Shown here piece by piece: positions 8,161 through 15,243 of a stretch of 35,356 nucleotides of DNA; the first letter of the stretch is position 1; each line of letters begins with the position of its first letter. The notes under the pieces are model-generated. The model made no database searches. It saw nothing but the letters and a program-made list of their open reading frames with translations, and was not told the origin of the DNA. The position numbers and the translations under genes are program-made. Origin of the DNA: CAYPQL01 sp964412905 (GTDB lineage Bacteria > Patescibacteriota > Minisyncoccia > JAHIHE01 > JAGLIN01); contig CAYPQL010000007.1 of assembly GCA_964412905.1 (NCBI GenBank), forward strand, positions 1-35,356, written 5' to 3'.

Positions 8161-8799
8161 ATGAGTTCACCGAAAAAACAAATAAATCCGGAAGCGGTTT
8201 CAAGCGAGACTGAAGAATCGCGAGAGGAGGGGAGAAATTTAAAAGATTTGGCGCGGGATATTGTCGTTTCGTATGATGCTCGAATAAAAATAGTTGGCGA
8301 AATTATTGAAGACACGCATCAAATAATGAGCGGTTTCAAAGAAAAGCGGAATGATATGTCTAAGGAATTACAAGAAGTTTTAGCCAAATGCGAGTCGCTG
8401 AGAAAGAAAGATTTTAATCGTATGATGGCGAACATTATCGCCGCGCAGAATAAGCGCGAGAAGCAAGTGAGAAAGATGCTGGAAGATTTTCGCGAAGAAG
8501 AAGAAATGGTGGCGGAAAAATTAAAAAGTCTTTTAGGAAAAGGCGAGAAAATTCGGATTAAAGATTTTAAGAAAATGATGATTGATATTAAACAAGAGCA
8601 AGAAAGAAGGATGTCGGAAACAGGCGGATTCGCCGCCGAACAGATTCAAGAGATGCAAAAAGAAGTTCACACAATGCTTGATAATTTTAAGAAAGAAAGG
8701 CAGTCCGTAGCCAGCGCTTGGAATGAGACCCTCGGCTTTCTTTATAAGGAAAAGAAAAAGGAGAAGACGGAAATCAGACCAACTCCCGATGAATATTGA
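8161..8799 (+). CDS. coiled-coil repeat protein, candidate GvpC-like wall protein
   Basis: 212 residues, nearly all charged helix. It contains an internal repeat: a phenylalanine (SGF, EDF, DNF) recurs at intervals of 51 and 66 residues, and each of the first two is followed exactly 26 residues later by a KDFxxMM motif (KKDFNRMMANI, IKDFKKMMIDI). The second interval equals the first plus 15 residues. The protein at 9358 shares the pattern. GvpC of cyanobacteria is also a helical repeat protein that coats and stiffens the GvpA wall; sequence identity is not obvious, so this role is inferred from architecture and location right after gvpA. The C-terminus is a charged tail. No clear ribosome site precedes it. 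Confidence 0.75.
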   Translation: MSSPKKQINPEAVSSETEESREEGRNLKDLARDIVVSYDARIKIVGEIIEDTHQIMSGFKEKRNDMSKELQEVLAKCESLRKKDFNRMMANIIAAQNKREKQVRKMLEDFREEEEMVAEKLKSLLGKGEKIRIKDFKKMMIDIKQEQERRMSETGGFAAEQIQEMQKEVHTMLDNFKKERQSVASAWNETLGFLYKEKKKEKTEIRPTPDEY

Positions 8800-8831
8800 G
8801 ACGGAGAATAATTCAGCAAAAAACAAAAAAT

Positions 8832-9215
8832 ATGGCGAAGAAGCAATTGAAGAAAATTAAAAAGAATTCAAGCAATGGCTCTTTTGTGATTTGCGCGTTT
8901 TGCCAAGGCCGCGGCGTTGATCCTTTCGGAGTGCCGTCAAAACTTTCAAAATGCCAGATATGCAATGGAAGAAAAAAGAATTTTGTTCTTGAGCCGTTTG
9001 AAAAGTGTCCCGCATGTTTGGGAGGTGGAATATACAAGCATCATCGGCTTCCTTGCGCTGTATGCAAAGGGAGAGGACAGCTCCACAAAATTCCAGGAAA
9101 AGATAGAACCTTCGGATGCATACCAGAGAATGAAGAAATGCTTGATATTGAAACAGGACTTCCTTGTTTAAGCGCTTATGATTTAGGATTAATTAAAAAA
9201 GGTCGAATCAAATAA
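8832..9215 (+). CDS. stand-alone DnaJ-type zinc-finger protein
   Basis: 127 residues from ATG 8832 (MAKKQLKKIKK); an earlier in-frame TTG at 8796 overlaps the preceding gene and is less likely. After a lysine-rich start come four CxxC motifs in the CxxCxGxG style of the DnaJ cysteine-rich domain: CAFCQGRG, CQICNGRK (imperfect), CPACLGGG and CAVCKGRG. In DnaJ these bind two zinc ions and help hold unfolded substrate. There is no J-domain here; a J-domain is found instead at the end of the GvpF/L protein at 17304. A similar protein lies at 11549. I infer a role as substrate-binding co-chaperone in vesicle assembly. Confidence 0.8.
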   Translation: MAKKQLKKIKKNSSNGSFVICAFCQGRGVDPFGVPSKLSKCQICNGRKKNFVLEPFEKCPACLGGGIYKHHRLPCAVCKGRGQLHKIPGKDRTFGCIPENEEMLDIETGLPCLSAYDLGLIKKGRIK

Positions 9216-9227
9216 CCTATCTCGTCC

Positions 9228-9304
9228 CGTCGCAGTCTCTCTCCCGGAGGACTGCGACGAGAAAAGTATTAAATTTATGCCGCAGTCCCGAGGCGGAGAC
9301 TGCG
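9228..9304. repeat. two tandem CGCAGTC hairpins (palindrome family 3)
   Basis: Hairpin 1: CGTCGCAGTC (9228-9237) with GACTGCGACG (9250-9259). Hairpin 2: CGCAGTC (9281-9287) with GACTGCG (9298-9304). The same core forms a hairpin at 33090-33123 and a half-site near 6885-6902. No T-run follows, so they are not typical terminators. Confidence 0.7.
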
Positions 9305-9357
9305 TCAGGGCAGATGGGTTAAAATAATAAATTAATTTAATTAAGGAGAAAAAAATT

Positions 9358-9765
9358 ATGTCATTAGCAACCTCAATGAAAAGTCTTGTGGAAGACATTC
9401 AAGTTTCCACGCAAGACAGACACGATTTTGTGAAGAATACAGCAAAAAATGTCAAGGAGATCCTCGCTCGATTTGACAAAGAGCAAGAAGATATGGTTAA
9501 AGAGCTTGAGAAAACGGCAGATGAGATCAAGAGCTTTTTGTCGCATAGCGAGAAAGCGAGAAAAGAAGATTTTGCGGTAATGATGAAAGATATTGCCGCC
9601 CAGATAGACAGTATTAGCAAATGGCAGAAAGATGTCCGCAAAGATGCCAAAGAACTAATTAAAGAGTATGCGACTGATCAAAAAGAGGCTGGAAAATTTT
9701 GGCTGTCTTTAAAAAAGGATAGAAAATCGGGACATTTAAAAAAAGAGAAAGAGAAAGAAGAATAA
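9358..9765 (+). CDS. coiled-coil protein, short paralogue of the 8161 product
   Basis: 135 residues, almost entirely charged helix, starting MSLATSMKSLVEDIQ after a good AAGGAGA ribosome site. It carries one unit of the repeat seen in the 212-residue protein at 8161: an aromatic residue, an EDMVKELE-like segment, then KEDFAVMMKDI. Spacings are 33 and 32 residues in place of 26 and 25, that is one extra heptad each, as expected for coiled coils. Likely a second GvpC-like or wall-associated protein. The tail is lysine/glutamate-rich. No known domain is recognised, and function is inferred from paralogy and position between gvpA and gvpN. Confidence 0.75.
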   Translation: MSLATSMKSLVEDIQVSTQDRHDFVKNTAKNVKEILARFDKEQEDMVKELEKTADEIKSFLSHSEKARKEDFAVMMKDIAAQIDSISKWQKDVRKDAKELIKEYATDQKEAGKFWLSLKKDRKSGHLKKEKEKEE

Positions 9766-9942
9766 TAATGGCAGCTCGGTAATATAAAAAAGTACAATAA
9801 AAAAGGTCGAGCTTTTATAGTTTCAGCTTAAAACTATATTAGAAAGTCAAAGAGTTTGTTCCAAGTCATAACGCAAGTCGCGGCTTATACCGAGATATTG
9901 CTCGGGACCAAACCATTAAATAGTAAGTTTATCATTAATCTT

Positions 9943-10908
9943 ATGTCTAATTATTTATCTTCAGAGGAATCGGAATTTGTCGTTGAGCCGCAGCCGCTTA
10001 CCGGTTTTGTGGAAACTCCTTATGTAAAGGATATTGCCCAAAAAGCTCTAAATTATATCAAAGCGGGTTTTCCCGTGCATTTTCGGGGAATTTCAGGAAC
10101 CGGCAAAACTACTTTGGCGATGCATGTGGCAAGCAAAATCAACAGGCCTGTCGTTTTAATCCACGGAGACGACCAGCTTGGCACTTCGGATTTAGTCGGA
10201 GGCGAACACGGTTATCGCTACAGAAAATTAGTGGACAATTTTATCTCCCGGGTTTATAAAACTGAAGAAGATATGACTAAGCGCTGGGCGGATAATCGTT
10301 TGACAATCGCTTGCAAGCATGGCTATACGCTTGTCTATGATGAATTTACCCGTTCCAGATCGGAAGCTAACAATATTCTGCTTTCTGTTTTGCAAGAAAG
10401 GGTTATGGACTTGCCTGCCAACAGAGAAGGAGACGAGGCGTATTTGAGAGTGCATCCGGATTTCACCGCGATCTTCACCTCTAATCCGGAAGAATACGCG
10501 GGAGTCCATAAAGCTCAAGACGCTCTTAGAGATCGAATGATTACTATTGATTTGGATTATATGGATCACGCAACTGAAGTCGCCATCTGTCAAGCAAAAT
10601 CTGGTTTGACTCATAAAGAAGCAGAGATGATTGTGTGTATTGTTCAAGGACTGCGAGATTCAGGCGAATACGAATTTGCGCCGACCGTCAGAGCCGCGAT
10701 AATGATTGCTAAATCCTGCAAGACTCACGAAGGAGCCGAGATTAACAATAATAATAAAGTTTTTCGCCAAATTTGCCAAGACATTCTTTCCTCCGAGACT
10801 TCGCGGCTAGGGGCGAGAAATAATCACGAAAAGGTAAGAAAGCTGGTTGATAAGCTGATAACTCAAAAATGCAAAAAAGGTTTCTCGCTAAATTATTTCT
10901 GGAGATAA
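9943..10908 (+). CDS. gvpN: gas vesicle AAA+ ATPase GvpN
   Basis: 321 residues from ATG 9943. MoxR-like AAA+ ATPase of the GvpN family: the conserved FVETPYVKDIAQKALNYIKAG entry, Walker A GISGTGKTT (49-57), the HGDDQLGTSDLVGG region after it, Walker B TLVYDEFTR, and sensor-1 like AIFTSNPEEYAG. GvpN supports vesicle maturation and is thought to act with GvpC or on growth of the vesicle. An in-frame TTG at 9856 would add 29 residues that do not resemble the family, so the ATG is preferred, although no Shine-Dalgarno site precedes it. The next gene starts 16 nt after its stop. Confidence 0.95.
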   Translation: MSNYLSSEESEFVVEPQPLTGFVETPYVKDIAQKALNYIKAGFPVHFRGISGTGKTTLAMHVASKINRPVVLIHGDDQLGTSDLVGGEHGYRYRKLVDNFISRVYKTEEDMTKRWADNRLTIACKHGYTLVYDEFTRSRSEANNILLSVLQERVMDLPANREGDEAYLRVHPDFTAIFTSNPEEYAGVHKAQDALRDRMITIDLDYMDHATEVAICQAKSGLTHKEAEMIVCIVQGLRDSGEYEFAPTVRAAIMIAKSCKTHEGAEINNNNKVFRQICQDILSSETSRLGARNNHEKVRKLVDKLITQKCKKGFSLNYFWR

Positions 10909-10924
10909 TAAATATCCAACAACT

Positions 10925-11278
10925 ATGAGAACATTAAAAAGTTTAAGCGACATTGCCAATCTGCGCGATCTTCGATCAATTTCTCGGACAAGAAGAAGCG
11001 CCAAGCCGCAGCTTTCTACGACTGCAATTCTTGAATTAAGCATGGCTCGCAATGAGCGCGATCATCTGGTAAAAGAGAAGATGAAGCTGGAAAAGAGAAA
11101 AGCGCAAATCAATAAAAGACTGCCGGAGATAGAAAAAGAAATGGATGTTCTTTTGGAACAAGCCAGAAAAAAAGCGGCTGAGATTAGAGGCGGAGAAAGA
11201 GCGCCGGAAGATATTAGTGAGAGTGTTAATGTAAAAAAAGAAAAAAGCGGTCGCGCAAAAATGGTAATTGAATACTAA
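10925..11278 (+). CDS. small coiled-coil gas vesicle cluster protein, possibly GvpV-like
   Basis: 117 residues. A basic N-terminus (residues 1-28, rich in Arg/Leu with DIANLRDLRSISRTRRS) leads into a helix of about 60 residues, ELSMARNERDHLVKEKMKLEKRKAQINKRLPEIEKEM, then a charged tail. Small proteins of this design (basic start, then 'ERxxLxxExxxLEKRxxxIxxRLxxIE') occur in other gas vesicle clusters, and from memory resemble the GvpV family; I am not sure of that assignment. It sits 16 nt after gvpN and is presumably co-transcribed. The start is the only reasonable ATG. Confidence 0.6.
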   Translation: MRTLKSLSDIANLRDLRSISRTRRSAKPQLSTTAILELSMARNERDHLVKEKMKLEKRKAQINKRLPEIEKEMDVLLEQARKKAAEIRGGERAPEDISESVNVKKEKSGRAKMVIEY

Positions 11279-11316
11279 ACAAGACCTACCAATTTTGTGA
11301 TAGAAAGCTCAAGATC

Positions 11317-11517
11317 GTCATTCTGAATTTATTTCAGAATCTACTAAATGTTTCGTCTAACTTATATTATTTAATACTGCTTTTCATTTACGACACAAAC
11401 TCAATCGTTTTTTTGTTTAATGCAGTTATTGTGTTTTCATCCCAGTAAAAATGTTTGGAGATTTATGGGTTTGTTTAATGCAGCAGATAAAAGATCCTGA
11501 AACAAGTTCAGGATGAC
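11317..11517. repeat. intergenic palindromic element, family 1 copy B
   Basis: Begins GTCATTCTGAATTTATTTCA and ends AAACAAGTTCAGGATGAC. The ends are mutually inverted relatives, and each is itself a small hairpin. It fills the 11279-11548 gap in the gas vesicle cluster, which otherwise holds nothing I can identify. Confidence 0.75.
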
Positions 11518-11548
11518 AGTTTCAATCGTATAAGTCTTAACTAAAACT

Positions 11549-11989
11549 ATGGCAGAAATTTTGCAAGGCAAAAAATTCAAATGCGCTTTTTGCGGCGGAT
11601 CAGGCAAGCAGCCCCATTCTACATTCAGCCGTTGCGCCGCTTGCCGCGGAAAAGGAGAAGTGGAATTTAAAGATCCAATTGTTAAATGTCCTTCTTGTCA
11701 GGGAAGGGGAAAGGCTTCAGGTTCCGCGATACTTTCTTGCATTCGCTGCAGGGGCATAGGCGTGGTTGAAGAAGACAAAAAAATAGACAATGATACGACA
11801 GGTGTTCTTGCGGAGCGCTTGGGAGAAATCACAAAGAAGTTAGAGCGGACAGAAAAAAAAATAGAGAAGAAGACGAAAAAAATTAAAGAAAGACTTAAGC
11901 CGATCAAATCTTTCGTCAAGAAAATTAATAAAGAAACTTCATGGCTAAATCTATTAAAGGAGGAGTGGAAATCAATCTGGAAAAAATAA
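11549..11989 (+). CDS. second DnaJ-type zinc-finger protein with coiled-coil tail
   Basis: 146 residues. Residues ~12-75 carry four DnaJ-style motifs: CAFCGGSG, CAACRGKG, CPSCQGRG and CIRCRGIG, all close to consensus, so two zinc sites are likely. Residues ~90-135 form a lysine/glutamate-rich coiled coil ending in a tryptophan-containing segment (ETSWLNLLKEEWKSIWKK). No J-domain. It parallels the 8832 protein but has better zinc motifs and a C-terminal extension. The next gene begins inside its last 49 nt. Role inferred as holding or delivering hydrophobic vesicle proteins together with the J-domain of the third GvpF/L. Confidence 0.8.
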   Translation: MAEILQGKKFKCAFCGGSGKQPHSTFSRCAACRGKGEVEFKDPIVKCPSCQGRGKASGSAILSCIRCRGIGVVEEDKKIDNDTTGVLAERLGEITKKLERTEKKIEKKTKKIKERLKPIKSFVKKINKETSWLNLLKEEWKSIWKK

Positions 11990-12216
11990 AGAGCGGTTTT
12001 GCCAATGGCGCTGGAAATTTATTTGATTTGTTAGTTAAGCTAGAAAAAGAAGGGAAGTCAGTTTATAGGGAAATAGGAGAAATTCATGGAAAAACAAAAA
12101 ATGGAAAAGAATATAAAAGCGCTTATGGTTTAGAAATACAGATTGGCATTGATCCTAAAAAACTGCAAAAGAATCATTGCAAATTAAAAGAAAAAGACAA
12201 GGGCAAATCATTATAA
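11941..12216 (+). CDS. short GvpH-like protein lacking the Hsp20 domain
   Basis: 91 residues. The segment SGFANGAGNLFDLLVKLEKEGKSVYREIGEIHGKTKNGKEYKSAYGLEIQIG resembles the N-terminal part of GvpH/Hsp20-like proteins from other gas vesicle clusters (a 'FxxLxxLxExGExxxxxGEIxG...AYGxxIxxG' pattern, from memory). The alpha-crystallin domain that would follow in GvpH is missing; the protein ends in a lysine-rich tail. The ATG at 11941 lies 49 nt inside the preceding gene, suggesting translational coupling. AAAGGAGG at 11956 lies inside the frame and is not usable for this start. Assignment is moderate. Confidence 0.6.
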   Translation: MAKSIKGGVEINLEKIKSGFANGAGNLFDLLVKLEKEGKSVYREIGEIHGKTKNGKEYKSAYGLEIQIGIDPKKLQKNHCKLKEKDKGKSL

Positions 12217-12228
12217 AAAAAGAATCCT

Positions 12229-13212
12229 ATGGCGCTAAACGCATTATTGGAAAAACCATTGCAATTTATAATGTTCGGCGGAAAAGGAGGCGTTGGCAAA
12301 ACAACTATGGCCGCGGCGGCATCATTGCAATTTGCAAAGGAATTTTCTAAAAGACAAAGCAAAATAGCCCTGCAAGTCCGTCGCGGAGAAAACAAGATCT
12401 TGATTTTCACGACCGATCCCGCTCCGTCGCTTGCCGACAGTTTCGGACAAGAAATCGGTAGCGAGCCTACAGCCATTAAAGGCGCGAAAAATCTTTTTGC
12501 GATGGAAATAGACGCCAAGAAGGTTCTGAAAGAGTTCAAAGAAAAATACGGCGAGGATATTTTGGATATTTTGCAGCAAGGTACTTATTTAGCCGACGAG
12601 GAAGCGAAAGAAATGTTCACTCTTGACATCCCGGGATTGGACGAAGTGATGGGGTTGAAAAAAATTACCGATTTTATGGAGAGCCAAGAATATGATTTGT
12701 ACATCGTGGACACCGCTCCAACCGGACACACCTTGCGCTTGCTTACTTTGCCTGAACTTTTAGACGGCTGGATAAAGTTCTTGGCGAGCCTTCGCTGGAA
12801 ATATCATACTATGGTAAGGCAATTTGCGAGAATTGAGCGGATTGAGAAAGCTGACAAGTTTCTTTTGGAAATGAAAAAAACAGTAAAAAAAGTAAAAGAG
12901 CTTTTGCAAGACACGGAGAAAACAGAGTTTGTCGTAGTAACTATCGCCGAAAGCATGGCGGTTCAAGAAACGGAAGATTTATTAAGAACTCTTGAGCAGT
13001 TTCATATTCCGTCCAAGCATATTATTATTAACAACATCTTTCCAAGCGAGAATTCAAGTTTTGCGAGGACGAAAAGAAAAAATCAAGAAAAATATATTAG
13101 CGAGATTAAGAAAAAATTCAGCGATCATATTATTACGGAAGTTATTTTGCAGCCAAACGAGATTCAAGGCATGGACAGCCTTAAAAATTTAGGAGAGCGG
13201 TTATTCCACTGA
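12229..13212 (+). CDS. ArsA/Get3-like ATPase in gas vesicle cluster
   Basis: 327 residues, a single-domain member of the ArsA/GET3 family of SIMIBI P-loop ATPases. Visible motifs: deviant Walker A GGKGGVGKTT (17-26) with the signature lysine, switch I-type DPAPSLADSF (D63), and switch II DTAPTGHTLRLL (D161). The helical region FLASLRWKYHTMVRQFARIERIEKADKF matches where Get3 builds its hydrophobic groove. I see no CxxC zinc pair, so eukaryote-type dimer zinc binding is absent. Get3 carries tail-anchored membrane proteins; ArsA powers arsenite export. No arsenic genes are near, and the gene lies within the gas vesicle cluster, so handling hydrophobic GvpA-type proteins is the more likely job (inference). 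Confidence 0.85.
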   Translation: MALNALLEKPLQFIMFGGKGGVGKTTMAAAASLQFAKEFSKRQSKIALQVRRGENKILIFTTDPAPSLADSFGQEIGSEPTAIKGAKNLFAMEIDAKKVLKEFKEKYGEDILDILQQGTYLADEEAKEMFTLDIPGLDEVMGLKKITDFMESQEYDLYIVDTAPTGHTLRLLTLPELLDGWIKFLASLRWKYHTMVRQFARIERIEKADKFLLEMKKTVKKVKELLQDTEKTEFVVVTIAESMAVQETEDLLRTLEQFHIPSKHIIINNIFPSENSSFARTKRKNQEKYISEIKKKFSDHIITEVILQPNEIQGMDSLKNLGERLFH

Positions 13213-13213
13213 T

Positions 13214-13370
13214 AAATAGGGTCTGCTATTTTCTCCAAATATTCCCCTCTCGGGAGGGGTTGGGGTGGGTTTTCCCGCTAATTTAACACACCCCTAAATC
13301 CCCCTACCCCCTTTGATAAAGGGGGATGTTCTCAAAAGGGGAATCATAAGAAAATTAGCAGAGCCTAAAT
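13214..13370. repeat. palindromic element, family 2 copy A
   Basis: Near-matching ends in inverted orientation (TAGGGTCTGCTATTTT near 13218 and AAAATTAGCAGAGCCTA near 13351-13367). Inside are TTCCCCTCTCGGGAGGGG and CCCCCTTTGATAAAGGGGG hairpins. Part of it (AAATATTCCCCTCT...GAGGGG) recurs inverted at 26255-26317. It occupies most of the gap 13213-13420. Confidence 0.75.
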
Positions 13371-13420
13371 AAAGTGATTAAAAAATTAATTATTAAAAAT
13401 TATAAGAAAGGAAAAAAATT

Positions 13421-13753
13421 ATGAATATGAATTTAACACAATTCGGACATTGGGCGTTTCTTGTTGGAATTGCGCTGGCTGCGCTAGCCGGCTTTATAGC
13501 TGCGCCATTTCTACCGGTTGTTCTGTTTATTCTAGGCCTTGTCGTCGGATTCCTGAACATAAAAGAAAAGAAAAGCTCCGGCCTTCTAATAGCGGTAATC
13601 ACTCTGCTTCTTATTGGAATGGCGGGATTGGAATTCGGCAAACTATCGCTTATAATGAACTCAATAATGGGCAACTTTATTGCTTTTATTTCAGCGGTTG
13701 GCTTGGTTGTTGCCGTCAAGCAGATTTTAGCGGCCGGCGCGATTGAAAAATAA
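13421..13753 (+). CDS. small integral membrane protein of unknown function
   Basis: 110 residues with about four hydrophobic helices (roughly 10-28, 29-46, 54-72 and 82-102) and short charged loops (NIKEKKSS). AAGAAAGGA about 12 nt before the ATG is a good ribosome site. It lies between the ArsA/Get3-like gene and the first gvpF/L gene on the same strand. Gas vesicles are cytoplasmic, so a membrane protein in the cluster is notable. It could be a membrane receptor for the ATPase or an unrelated passenger. No family recognised. Confidence 0.7.
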   Translation: MNMNLTQFGHWAFLVGIALAALAGFIAAPFLPVVLFILGLVVGFLNIKEKKSSGLLIAVITLLLIGMAGLEFGKLSLIMNSIMGNFIAFISAVGLVVAVKQILAAGAIEK

Positions 13754-13775
13754 TAGCGCCATCAACATTACGATT

Positions 13776-14531
13776 ATGGAAAAAGCAATGGGAAAATATA
13801 TTTACTGCGTGATAAAAAAACCGGAGTCTTTTGACTTTGATCTTTGCGGCGTTGGCGGCGGAAAGATTCATCTCGTAAGCTGTGAAAAGCTCAGCGCCGT
13901 GGTAAGCGATTCGCCGGTTGAAGATTATCCGATCACGAGAGAAAATACCATTACTCATCAGCAAGTTATTGAAAAGGTGATGCAAAAGCACTCACCCGCG
14001 CTTCCTGTGAGCTTTGGAACGGTGGCTGAAAATGTTGATGTCATTAAAGAAAAAATATTGGAGACAAAGCAAGACAAATTGTTTGAAGCTCTCCGCCATA
14101 TTGAAGGAAAGATTGAGCTTAATATTAAGGCTATCTGGCTTGATATGCCTTCCGCTTTTCAAAAAGTTGTTGCCGAGAATCCGGATCTTGCGCTTCTCAA
14201 AAAAGAATTTGCCGGAAAGAGGCTGGGAATGGACACGACAATTAAAATAGGAAAAATGGTTGAAGACGGACTCAGGGCAAGAAGGAATAAAATCAGAGAG
14301 GAGATTCTTTCGCTGTTTGAAGGCATCGTAGTTGAACATAAAGATACGCCATGCCTTGGAGAGCAGATGATTTTTAATATCGCGGTTCTTATCCTTGAAA
14401 ACAAGCAAAAAGCGTTTGACAAAGCTGTGCGCGATCTGGACGAGAAATACAAAGAGGAAAATGCGTATTTTAAGTATATCGGGCCTACTCCGCCATTCAA
14501 TTTTGTAAAGGTGAGAATTTCTTTAACTTAA
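13776..14531 (+). CDS. gvpF: gas vesicle protein GvpF/GvpL, first copy
   Basis: 251 residues. GvpF/L family marks: N-terminal YIYCVIKKPESF, a mid-region PVSFGTVAENVDVIKEKI, and the C-terminal KYIGPTPPFNFVKVRI signature. These two-domain proteins bind GvpA and other Gvp subunits and are required for vesicle nucleation. ATG 13776 (MEKAMGKYIYC) is chosen; ATG 13791 (MGKYIYC) is also possible, while the TTG at 13743 overlaps the upstream gene and is unlikely. gvpG follows 15 nt after the stop. F and L cannot be told apart from sequence here; there are three paralogues in the cluster. Confidence 0.93.
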   Translation: MEKAMGKYIYCVIKKPESFDFDLCGVGGGKIHLVSCEKLSAVVSDSPVEDYPITRENTITHQQVIEKVMQKHSPALPVSFGTVAENVDVIKEKILETKQDKLFEALRHIEGKIELNIKAIWLDMPSAFQKVVAENPDLALLKKEFAGKRLGMDTTIKIGKMVEDGLRARRNKIREEILSLFEGIVVEHKDTPCLGEQMIFNIAVLILENKQKAFDKAVRDLDEKYKEENAYFKYIGPTPPFNFVKVRISLT

Positions 14532-14546
14532 CTAATCCGCAATGTT

Positions 14547-14795
14547 ATGCTGATTATTGACGACTTGTTAATTTGGCTTCCCGCAAAAGGTCTTATGTCT
14601 GTTTTCAAAAAAATTAATGAATTGGCGGAGACAGAATTAAATGATGCGTCAAAATTGAAGGAAGATCTATTGCGAATTCAAATAATGTTCGAGCTTGATC
14701 AAATTGCCGAGGAGGAATATCAGAAGCGGGAAGATGAAATTATGGCAAGACTCAACGAAATACAAGAACGGAAAAAACAAGCGCTGTCAGAATGA
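14547..14795 (+). CDS. gvpG: gas vesicle protein GvpG
   Basis: 82 residues, the usual size. Begins MLIIDDLLIWLPAKGLMSVFKKINE, the hydrophobic start typical of GvpG, followed by a charged helix ELDQIAEEEYQKREDEIMARL characteristic of the family. GvpG is an accessory protein found in nucleation complexes with GvpF/L and GvpA-like proteins. It lies 15 nt after the first gvpF/L gene, the common neighbour arrangement. Confidence 0.92.
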   Translation: MLIIDDLLIWLPAKGLMSVFKKINELAETELNDASKLKEDLLRIQIMFELDQIAEEEYQKREDEIMARLNEIQERKKQALSE

Positions 14796-14841
14796 TTTAT
14801 CACACAAAATTGAAATATTGCGTTCTAATCATTGATTATTT

Positions 14842-14911
14842 ATTAACGAATTAACGAATTAACGGATTGATAAGATAAATTCGTTAATTCGCAATTCGTT
14901 AATCCGTTAAT
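14842..14911. repeat. 19-bp inverted repeat before gvpO
   Basis: ATTAACGAATTAACGAATT (14842-14860) and its inverse AATTCGTTAATCCGTTAAT (14893-14911) pair with one mismatch. The same ATTAACGAATTAA word occurs upstream of infC (about 23940-23980). It ends 8 nt before the gvpO ATG and could influence its translation, or be one of the dispersed simple repeats. Confidence 0.6.
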
Positions 14912-14919
14912 TTATTATT

Positions 14920-15213
14920 ATGACAGAAAAAAAATTACAATCACAAAAAAAAGGCATCGTAAAAGCCGTTGAGTTTATAAAAGAAATGCTTGGCAAAGAA
15001 GGAAATATCGTTAAAGCCGCCAAAACCGAAAGTGGCTGGGAGGTTGAAGTTGAGGTTATAGAACAAAGCGAATATATGAAAAAAATAGTTCCGAAACCGG
15101 TCTATGACAGAAATGTCTATTGCGTGATTCTGGATCAGAATTTTGAGCTGGTATCATACGAGCGAAGAGCGCAAAAACCTTTCGGCGCGGTTGATAATAA
15201 AGCCGCTGAATAA
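14920..15213 (+). CDS. gvpO: gas vesicle protein GvpO
   Basis: 97 residues. The core ESGWEVEVEVIEQSEYMKKIVPKPVYDRNVYCVILDQNFELVSYERRAQ matches the GvpO pattern (GW-x-V-x-VEVxE ... YxVxLDxxGxLxxYxR). A lysine-rich N-terminus precedes it. In haloarchaea GvpO is needed for gas vesicle formation; its biochemical role is not settled. The start follows directly after an inverted repeat, with no Shine-Dalgarno site. Confidence 0.9.
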   Translation: MTEKKLQSQKKGIVKAVEFIKEMLGKEGNIVKAAKTESGWEVEVEVIEQSEYMKKIVPKPVYDRNVYCVILDQNFELVSYERRAQKPFGAVDNKAAE

Positions 15214-15243
15214 TATCAATAACAGTAGAAAATATTAAAGCTT

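Noticed and set aside
7649..9811. Recurring AAAAAGGTCGA word (about 7645, 9196, 9800)
   Set aside because: One copy is inside a gene end and the sequence is short and A-rich; not enough to claim a regulatory motif.
9856..9942. N-terminal extension of gvpN from a TTG start
   Set aside because: The 29 extra residues do not resemble GvpN N-termini, and the ATG at 9943 places the conserved region at the usual distance.
12229..13212. Arsenite efflux ATPase
   Set aside because: No ArsB, ArsR or ArsC genes nearby and no second ATPase half; the location in the gvp cluster favours another client.
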